DNA of 38,988 bases. It comes from Rhodocyclales bacterium. Its GTDB lineage: Bacteria; Pseudomonadota; Gammaproteobacteria; Burkholderiales; Rhodocyclaceae. The first letter of the stretch is position 1. Each line of letters opens with the position of its first letter. The stretch spans positions 1-38,988 of the forward strand of contig JACPUD010000093.1 of assembly GCA_016192435.1 (NCBI GenBank), written 5' to 3'. Under the pieces are notes generated by a model. It searched no databases. It saw only the letters and a program-made list of their open reading frames with translations, and was not told where the DNA came from. Shown here piece by piece: positions 7,884 through 14,027 of this stretch. Made by a program: the position numbers and the translations under genes.

Positions 7884-7905
7884 GTCTCCAGCGCAAGCTG
7901 GAGAC
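7884..7905 (+). promoter_or_regulatory. 9-bp hairpin with GCAA tetraloop in the nrtA 5' leader
   Basis: GTCTCCAGC (7884-7892), GCAA, GCTGGAGAC (7897-7905): a perfect stem closed by a GNRA tetraloop, after the terminator and 45 bp before the nrtA start. There is no T-run, so it is not a terminator. It may stabilise the read-through mRNA or guide processing. Confidence 0.55.
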
Positions 7906-7949
7906 GGTATCCCCTGGCGGGATGGGATTTCATTACTCCGGAGATCGAG

Positions 7950-9263
7950 ATGAACCATGAAGACAAGCTTTCCAACATGCCCGCGACCAGCGTGCCGACT
8001 CCTGCTGTCGAGCTTCCCGCTCCCGCTTCTGCGGGCCCCTCGCGCCGCGAATTCCTGCACCTCGCCGGCGGCGCCGCGCTCATGAGCCTGGTGCCGCCCG
8101 GAGTAAGGTCCGGCGCCTGGGCCGCCGGTTCCGATGCGCCCGAGAAGAAGGAAGTGCGCATCGGTTTCATCCCGCTGACCGACTGTTCCTCCGTGGTCAT
8201 GGCCGCGGTGCAGAAGTTCGACGAGAAATACGGCATCAAGATCATCCCGACCAAGGAGGCGTCGTGGGCCTCCGTGCGCGACAAGCTGGTGAACGGCGAG
8301 CTCGACGCCGCGCATGTGCTCTACGGTCTGGTGTATGGCGTGCAGTTGGGCATCGGCGGGCCGAAGAAGGACATGAACGTGCTGATGAACCTGAACCACA
8401 ACGGCCAGGCCATCACGCTGTCCACCAAGCTCAAGGAGGCCGGCGTCACCGATGGCGCGACGCTGGCGAAGAAGGTGCTGTCCAAGGACCGCGAATACAC
8501 CTTCGCCCAGACCTTCCCCACCGGCACCCACGCCATGTGGCTCTACTACTGGCTGGCGGCGCACGGCATCAATCCCTTCAAGGACGTCAAGAACATCGTC
8601 GTGCCGCCGCCGCAGATGGTGGCCAACATGCGCGTCGGCAACATGGACGGCTTCTGTGTCGGCGAGCCCTGGAACAACCGCGCCATCATGGACAAGATCG
8701 GCTTCACGGCGGTGACGACGCAGGACATCTGGGTCGACCATCCGGAAAAGGTGCTCGGCACCACGGCCGAATGGACCGCCAGGAACCCCAGCACCGCGCG
8801 CGCCATGACCGCCGCCGTGCTCGAGGCCGGCAAGTGGATAGACGCCTCGCTCGCCAATCGCCGCACGACGGCCGAAACCGTGGCGCAAAAGGCCTATATC
8901 AACACCGACATGGACGTGATCCTCGAACGCATGCTCGGCCGCTACTCCAACGGCCTCGGCAAGAGCTGGGACGACAAGAACCACATGAAGTTCTTCAACG
9001 ACGGCGCGGTCAACTTCCCCTACCTCTCGGATGCCATGTGGTTCCTCACCCAGCACCGGCGCTGGGGCTTGCTCAAGGACGACCCCGACTACCTGGTGGT
9101 GGCGAAGAAGGTCAATCGCATCGACATCTACAAACAGGCGGCCAGCGCCGCCGGCGTCAGCCTGCCGAAGAGCGACATGCGCAGCCACAAGCTGATCGAC
9201 GGCGTGGTGTGGGATGGCAAGGACCCGAAGAAATACGCCGGCGCGTTCAAGGTGCATGCCTGA
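7950..9263 (+). CDS. nrtA: Nitrate ABC transporter substrate-binding protein (NrtA/NasF)
   Basis: 437 aa. It has a Tat signal SRREFLHLAGGAALMSL (31-47) after an unusually long N-terminal extension, then an NrtA/CmpA-type periplasmic binding fold (VRIGFIPLTDCSSVVMAAVQ, then KEASWASVRDKL, GTHAMWLYYWLA, FCVGEPWNNRA). It binds nitrate and/or nitrite outside the membrane and delivers it to NrtB. The start at 7950 is set by GGAGATCGAG directly upstream; the frame runs further up but only through the leader RNA. It is the first gene of the operon. The Tat signal and the adjacent permease argue against it being the cytoplasmic sensor NasS, a paralogue of this family. Confidence 0.95.
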   Translation: MNHEDKLSNMPATSVPTPAVELPAPASAGPSRREFLHLAGGAALMSLVPPGVRSGAWAAGSDAPEKKEVRIGFIPLTDCSSVVMAAVQKFDEKYGIKIIPTKEASWASVRDKLVNGELDAAHVLYGLVYGVQLGIGGPKKDMNVLMNLNHNGQAITLSTKLKEAGVTDGATLAKKVLSKDREYTFAQTFPTGTHAMWLYYWLAAHGINPFKDVKNIVVPPPQMVANMRVGNMDGFCVGEPWNNRAIMDKIGFTAVTTQDIWVDHPEKVLGTTAEWTARNPSTARAMTAAVLEAGKWIDASLANRRTTAETVAQKAYINTDMDVILERMLGRYSNGLGKSWDDKNHMKFFNDGAVNFPYLSDAMWFLTQHRRWGLLKDDPDYLVVAKKVNRIDIYKQAASAAGVSLPKSDMRSHKLIDGVVWDGKDPKKYAGAFKVHA

Positions 9264-9292
9264 AAAACTTTGGAATGGAAGAGGAGAACGAC

Positions 9293-10216
9293 ATGAGCGC
9301 AGTAGCCGTCCTGAAACTCGCCACGCCGCCAGCCAAGGCGGAGCCGGCGGCCGCCAAAGCTGTTGCGCTGCCGGCGCCCGCCGCGGCGCCAGCGCCAACT
9401 CTTGAGCTGCTTGCTACCGAAGCGGCGACGCGACGCGGCGAACGCCTGCGCGATGTCCTGCGCGTGGTGATACCGCCGCTGTTCGGTATCGCGCTGATGA
9501 TCGGCATCTGGGCGCTGGTGGCGATCAAGTCGGGCAACATTCCCGGTCCGGACAAGACCTGGGCCGCGGCCCAGGTGCTGTTCGCCGACCCGTTCTACCA
9601 GAACGGGCCGAACGACCAGGGCATCGGCTGGAATGTACTTTCCTCCTTGCAGCGCGTCGGCATCGGCTTCGGCTTCGCGGCCCTGGTCGGTATTCCGCTG
9701 GGCTTCCTGCTCGGTCGCTTCGCCTTCATGAATCGCATGTTCGAGCCGATCATCAGCCTGCTGCGTCCGGTCTCGCCGCTGGCCTGGCTGCCGATCGGCC
9801 TCCTGGTGTTCCAGAAGGCCGACCCGGCGGCGACCTGGACAATTTTCATCTGCTCGATCTGGCCCATGATCCTCAACACCGCGCAGGGCGTGCAGCGCGT
9901 GCCGCAGGACTACCTCAATGTCGCCCGCGTGCTGGGCCTGTCGGAAGCCAAGGTGATCACCAAGATCCTGTTTCCCGCCGTGCTGCCCTACATGCTGACC
10001 GGCATCCGCCTCTCGATCGGCACCGCCTGGCTGGTCATCGTCGCCGCGGAAATGCTTACCGGCGGCGTCGGCATCGGCTTCTGGGTCTGGGACGAATGGA
10101 ACAACCTCAAGGTCGAGCACATCGTGATCGCCATCTTCGTCATCGGCATCGTCGGCCTGGCGCTGGAAACCCTGCTGCTGATACTGGCGAAGCGGTTCAG
10201 CTATGAATCACGCTAG
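9293..10216 (+). CDS. nrtB: Nitrate ABC transporter permease
   Basis: 307 aa. An Ala/Pro-rich cytoplasmic N-terminus of about 60 residues is followed by an ABC permease domain of the NrtB/SsuC type: a first membrane helix near 65-85 and the permease signature region around VPQDYLNVARVLGLSEAKVITKILFPAVLP, whose EAA-like loop contacts the ATPase. The start has GAGGAGAACGAC upstream and lies 29 bp after nrtA. A copy of the dispersed 16-mer falls inside the low-complexity N-terminal codons. It moves nitrate across the inner membrane with NrtA and the ATPase encoded next. Confidence 0.93.
   Translation: MSAVAVLKLATPPAKAEPAAAKAVALPAPAAAPAPTLELLATEAATRRGERLRDVLRVVIPPLFGIALMIGIWALVAIKSGNIPGPDKTWAAAQVLFADPFYQNGPNDQGIGWNVLSSLQRVGIGFGFAALVGIPLGFLLGRFAFMNRMFEPIISLLRPVSPLAWLPIGLLVFQKADPAATWTIFICSIWPMILNTAQGVQRVPQDYLNVARVLGLSEAKVITKILFPAVLPYMLTGIRLSIGTAWLVIVAAEMLTGGVGIGFWVWDEWNNLKVEHIVIAIFVIGIVGLALETLLLILAKRFSYESR
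9388..9403 (+). repeat. Dispersed 16-mer repeat, copy B (inside nrtB)
   Basis: GCCAGCGCCAACTCTT, identical to the copies at 7689 and 30206, here read in frame in the Ala/Pro-rich N-terminus of NrtB. The bases that follow (GAGCTGCTTGC) also resemble those after copy A. Confidence 0.7.
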
Positions 10217-10233
10217 CGCAAGGCGGACTGCAG

Positions 10234-10281
10234 GGCGGACTTTAGTCCGCCATTCATCCACGTGGCGGACTGAAGTCCGCC
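10234..10281 (+). repeat. Two GGCGGAC hairpin repeats between nrtB and nrtD
   Basis: GGCGGACTTTAGTCCGCC (10234-10251) and GGCGGACTGAAGTCCGCC (10264-10281): two 7-bp stems with four-base loops, facing each other. They belong to the same family as the array after htpG. In an operon such hairpins can stabilise the upstream mRNA or lower downstream expression. Next to them (10291-10314) is a short run of CTCTGTG-like heptamers. Confidence 0.85.
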
Positions 10282-10335
10282 CTACAGGCCCTGTGACTCT
10301 GTGTCTCTGTGGTGAATGGTTATAAGGGGATCATC

Positions 10336-11130
10336 GTGAACAAGCCCATCGTAAAGATCGAAAACGTCGGCCAGACCTTCAGCACCAAGAGCGGAAAATT
10401 CACCGCGCTGCGCGACATCAAGCTCGATGTCAGCGAAGGCGAAGTCGTCACCCTGATCGGCCATTCGGGCTGCGGCAAGAGCACGCTGCTCAACCTGATC
10501 GCCGGGCTCAGCCTGCCCAGCAGCGGCGTGCTGCTCTGCGACGGCCGCGAAATCGCGGGGCCGGGGCCGGAGCGCGCGGTGGTGTTCCAGAACCACAGCC
10601 TCTTGCCCTGGATGACCTGCTTCGAGAACGTCATGCTCGGCGTCGAGCGCGTCTTCGGCCGCAAGGAAGGCGTGCCCAAGCTCAAGGCCCGCGTCGCCGC
10701 GGCGCTCGACATGGTGCATATGGATCACGCCAGCGGCAAGTATCCGCACGAGATCTCCGGCGGCATGAAGCAGCGCGTCGGCATCGCTCGCGCCTTCGCC
10801 ATGGAACCCAGGCTGCTGCTGATGGACGAGCCCTTCGGCGCCCTCGACGCCCTGACCCGCGCCGCGCTGCAGGATGAGTTGAACGGCGTGATGGCCAAGA
10901 CCGGCGCCACGGTGGTGATGGTGACCCACGACGTCGACGAGGCCGTGCTGCTGTCGGACCGCATCGTGATGATGACCAACGGTCCGGCCGCGACCATCGG
11001 CGAGATCGTCGACGTGAAACTGGAGCGCCCGCGTGACCGGCTGGAGCTGGCGCACGACACGCGCTTCGCCGACTACCGCGCCGCGGTGTTCGAGTTCCTC
11101 TACCGCAAGCAACTGAAAAAAGCCGCCTAG
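10336..11130 (+). CDS. nrtD: Nitrate ABC transporter ATP-binding protein (NrtD/NasD)
   Basis: 264 aa. ABC ATPase: Walker A GHSGCGKST (42-50), signature ISGGMKQRVGIARA, Walker B LLLMDEPFGALDAL and the H-loop in MVTHDVDEA. It is of the NrtD/SsuB/TauB type, with only the ATPase and no fused binding domain, so not NrtC. The start is taken as GTG at 10336 because AAGGGG lies just upstream; an ATG at 10309 would add nine residues but overlaps repeat DNA. It powers nitrate uptake with NrtA and NrtB. Confidence 0.93.
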   Translation: MNKPIVKIENVGQTFSTKSGKFTALRDIKLDVSEGEVVTLIGHSGCGKSTLLNLIAGLSLPSSGVLLCDGREIAGPGPERAVVFQNHSLLPWMTCFENVMLGVERVFGRKEGVPKLKARVAAALDMVHMDHASGKYPHEISGGMKQRVGIARAFAMEPRLLLMDEPFGALDALTRAALQDELNGVMAKTGATVVMVTHDVDEAVLLSDRIVMMTNGPAATIGEIVDVKLERPRDRLELAHDTRFADYRAAVFEFLYRKQLKKAA

Positions 11131-11141
11131 GGATCGCGATC

Positions 11142-13619
11142 ATGAGAAAACAAAAACTGGTAGTCGTCGGCAACGGCATGGCCGGCATCCGCGCCGTGGA
11201 GGAGCTGTTGAAGCTTGCCCCGGATCTCTACGACATCACCGTGTTCGGCGCCGAGCCGCACGGCAATTACAACCGCATCCTGCTCTCGCCGGTGCTGGCC
11301 GGCGAAATGACGCTGGCCGACATCGTGCTGAACGATCTCGACTGGTACCGCAACAACGGCATCACGCTGCATGCCGGCAAGAAGGTGACGAAGATCGACC
11401 GCGTCAAGCGCCTGGTCATCGCGGACGATCTGGCCGTGCCCTACGACCGCCTGCTGCTGGCCACCGGCTCGACGCCCTTCATCCTGCCGGTGCCGGGCAA
11501 GGACCTGCCCGGGGTGATCGCCTATCGCGACATCGCCGACACCGAGGCGATGATCGCCGCGGCGGCCAACCACAAACACGCGGTGGTGATCGGCGCCGGC
11601 CTGCTCGGCCTGGAGGCTGCCAACGGCCTGCGCCTGCGCGGCATGGACGTCACCGTGGTGCATCTGCTGGACTGGATCATGGAGCGCCAGCTTGACCGGG
11701 CCGGCGCCGACATGCTGCAGGCCTCGCTCGAAGCCAAGGGCCTCAAATTCCTGCTCGGCAAGCAGACCGAGATGCTGCTGGCTTCGCCGTCAGGCCGCGT
11801 CGGCGCGGTGCGCTTCAAGGAAGGCGCGGAGATTCCCGCCGACCTGGTGGTGATGGCCGCCGGCATCCGCCCCAATACCGCGCTGGCCGAAAGCGCGGGC
11901 CTGTATTGCAACCGCGGCATCGTCGTCACCGACACGCTGCAGACCTACGACCCGAAGATCTACGCGGTCGGCGAGTGCGCGGCGCATCGCGGCACGGCCT
12001 ACGGCCTGGTCGCGCCGCTGTTCGAGCAGGCCAAGGTCTGCGCCAACCACCTGGCGCAGCATGGCATCGGCCGCTATCAGGGTTCGGTGACTTCGACCAA
12101 GCTCAAGGTCACCGGCGTCGACGTGTTTTCCGCCGGCAATTTCACCGGCGGCGATGGTACCGAGGACATCGTGCTGCACGACAGGAACGGCGGTGTGTAC
12201 AAGCGCCTGGTGATCGAGAAGGACAAGCTGATCGGCGCCGTGCTCTATGGCGACACGGCCGATGGCGGCTGGTATTTCCAGTTGCTCAAGGAAGGCCGCG
12301 ACATCAGCGCGCTGCGCGACCACCTGATGTTCGGCGACGCCTTCGCCAACAACCACGTCGGCGACGTCGGCCATGCCGGCGCCTCGAAGGCCGCGACGAT
12401 GGCCGACACAGCCGAGGTCTGCGGCTGCAACGGCGTGTGCAAGGGCACTATTGTCAAGGCGATCCGCGAGAAGGGCTTGTTCACCCTCGACGACGTCAGG
12501 AAGCACACCAAGGCGTCGAGCTCCTGCGGTTCCTGCACCGGCCTGGTCGAGCAGATCCTCGCCTCCACCGTCGGCGGCGCCTACCAGGCCGCCGACCGCA
12601 CCACCAAGCCGGTTTGCGGCTGCACCGATTTCAACCACACCGAAGTGCGTCAGGCGGTGCGCTCGATGAAGCTGCTGTCGCTCGACGCCGCCTTCAAGGC
12701 GCTCGACTGGCGTACCCCGGACGGCTGCGCCACCTGCCGCCCGGCGCTCAACTACTACCTGATCTCGACCTGGCCGCACGAGGCGCAGGACGATCCGCAG
12801 TCGCGCTTCATCAACGAACGGGCCCACGCCAACATCCAGAAGGACGGCACCTACTCCGTGGTGCCGCGCATGTGGGGCGGCCTGACCACGCCCGACGAGC
12901 TGCGCCGCATCGCCGACGTCGCCGAGAAGTACAAGGTGCCGACGGTCAAAGTCACCGGCGGCCAGCGCATCGACCTGCTCGGCATCAAGAAGGAAGACCT
13001 GCCCGGCGTCTGGCAGGACCTCGGCATGCCTAGCGGCCACGCCTATGGCAAGAGCATTCGCACGGTGAAGACCTGCGTCGGCTCCGAGCACTGCCGCTTC
13101 GGCACCCAGAAGTCGATGAGCATGGGCGTCGAGCTGGAGAAGATGCTGTTCGGCATGTGGTCGCCGCACAAGGTCAAGCTCGCCGTCTCGGGCTGCCCGC
13201 GCAACTGCGCCGAGGCCGGCATCAAGGACGTCGGCGTGATCGGCGTGGATTCCGGCTGGGAGCTCTATGTCGCCGGCAACGGCGGCATCAAGACCGAAGT
13301 CGCCGAGTTCTTCTGCAAGGTCGGCACGCGCGAGGAAGTGCTCGAATACTCGGCGGCCTTCCTCCAGCTTTACCGCGAGGAAGCCTGGTACCTGGAGCGC
13401 ACCGTGCATTGGGTGCAGCGCGTCGGCCTCGACGGCATCAGGCAGCGCATCGTCGACGACGCCGAGAACCGCCGGGCCCTGCACCAGCGCCTGCTCTACG
13501 CCCTGCAGGGCACGCTCGATCCCTGGGCGGAACGCAGCCAGGGCGTCGCCCGCCACGAGTTCGCGCCGCTGCCGGCGCCGATCGAAATCAAGGGAGAACA
13601 CCATGTCGAACTGGCATAA
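11142..13619 (+). CDS. nirB: NADH-dependent nitrite reductase, large subunit
   Basis: 825 aa, full length. Parts in order: FAD/NAD-binding reductase domain (VVVGNGMAGIRAVEEL at the start; VVIGAGLLGLEAANGL near 147); two BFD-type [2Fe-2S] domains (about 427-480, CGCNGVCKG with SSCGSCTG; about 491-540, CGCTDFN with GCATCRP); a ferredoxin-like half domain; and the sirohaem/[4Fe-4S] site with TCVGSEHCRFG (near 644) and SGCPRNCAEAG (near 685). It reduces nitrite to ammonium with NADH in the cytoplasm, with NirD. It starts 11 bp after nrtD and overlaps nirD by 17 bp. Confidence 0.97.
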   Translation: MRKQKLVVVGNGMAGIRAVEELLKLAPDLYDITVFGAEPHGNYNRILLSPVLAGEMTLADIVLNDLDWYRNNGITLHAGKKVTKIDRVKRLVIADDLAVPYDRLLLATGSTPFILPVPGKDLPGVIAYRDIADTEAMIAAAANHKHAVVIGAGLLGLEAANGLRLRGMDVTVVHLLDWIMERQLDRAGADMLQASLEAKGLKFLLGKQTEMLLASPSGRVGAVRFKEGAEIPADLVVMAAGIRPNTALAESAGLYCNRGIVVTDTLQTYDPKIYAVGECAAHRGTAYGLVAPLFEQAKVCANHLAQHGIGRYQGSVTSTKLKVTGVDVFSAGNFTGGDGTEDIVLHDRNGGVYKRLVIEKDKLIGAVLYGDTADGGWYFQLLKEGRDISALRDHLMFGDAFANNHVGDVGHAGASKAATMADTAEVCGCNGVCKGTIVKAIREKGLFTLDDVRKHTKASSSCGSCTGLVEQILASTVGGAYQAADRTTKPVCGCTDFNHTEVRQAVRSMKLLSLDAAFKALDWRTPDGCATCRPALNYYLISTWPHEAQDDPQSRFINERAHANIQKDGTYSVVPRMWGGLTTPDELRRIADVAEKYKVPTVKVTGGQRIDLLGIKKEDLPGVWQDLGMPSGHAYGKSIRTVKTCVGSEHCRFGTQKSMSMGVELEKMLFGMWSPHKVKLAVSGCPRNCAEAGIKDVGVIGVDSGWELYVAGNGGIKTEVAEFFCKVGTREEVLEYSAAFLQLYREEAWYLERTVHWVQRVGLDGIRQRIVDDAENRRALHQRLLYALQGTLDPWAERSQGVARHEFAPLPAPIEIKGEHHVELA

Positions 13620-13929
13620 AGTCTGCCGCCTCGAAGAAATCCCCCTGCGCGGCAGCCGCGTGCTGCCGCACCAGGCGGGCAGCATCGCGCTGTTCCGCGC
13701 CGCCGACGACCAGGTCTTCGCGCTGCAGGACGCCTGCCCGCACAAAGGCGGCCCGCTGTCCCAGGGCATCGTCCATGGCCATCGCGTGACCTGTCCGATG
13801 CACGGCTGGAACGTCGAACTCGACAGCGGCGAGGCCTGTGCGCCCGATCACGGCTGCGCCCGGCGCTACGCGACGCGCGTGGAGGGCGGCGAGGTCTTTC
13901 TCGAAATCAGATGCGAAAGCCGTCAATAG
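13603..13929 (+). CDS. nirD: Nitrite reductase small subunit (Rieske-type)
   Basis: 108 aa. Rieske fold with all four usual ligands present: C45-P-H47 in DACPHKGGPLSQG and C64-P-M-H67 in TCPMHGW. Many enterobacterial NirD proteins have lost these ligands, so this one may really carry a [2Fe-2S] cluster. The start overlaps the 3' end of nirB by 17 bp, with AGGGAG as ribosome site, which indicates coupled translation of the two subunits. Confidence 0.95.
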   Translation: MSNWHKVCRLEEIPLRGSRVLPHQAGSIALFRAADDQVFALQDACPHKGGPLSQGIVHGHRVTCPMHGWNVELDSGEACAPDHGCARRYATRVEGGEVFLEIRCESRQ

Positions 13930-13971
13930 GCGTGCCCCGTGAAATACCAGCGTAGCGAGCAAATCGGTAGT

Positions 13972-13989
13972 CCCCGCCCTGGGGCGGGG
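13972..13989 (+). repeat. GC-rich perfect hairpin between nirD and nasA
   Basis: CCCCGCCC-TG-GGGCGGGG, an 8-bp perfect stem. There is no T-run after it. Its right arm starts a G-rich tract (to 14005) with four runs of four or more G, which could form a G-quadruplex instead. Confidence 0.6.
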
Positions 13990-14027
13990 AATGAGGGGTG
14001 GGGGGTGTTTATGCCGCCTGTTCTTGC

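Noticed and set aside
7950-9263. Possibility that the binding protein is the sensor NasS
   Set aside because: It has a Tat signal and is followed by permease and ATPase genes, as NrtA does; NasS is cytoplasmic.
8264-9292. Long extension of the nrtB frame through nrtA
   Set aside because: It is an out-of-frame reading of nrtA rich in Arg/His/Gln; nrtB starts at 9293 with a clear ribosome site.
10291-10314. CTCTGTG-like heptamer run before nrtD
   Set aside because: Short and imperfect; similar runs are common near repeats, and no function can be supported.
11790-13769. 659-codon minus-strand frame opposite nirB
   Set aside because: Antisense shadow; nirB has full cofactor motifs on the plus strand.
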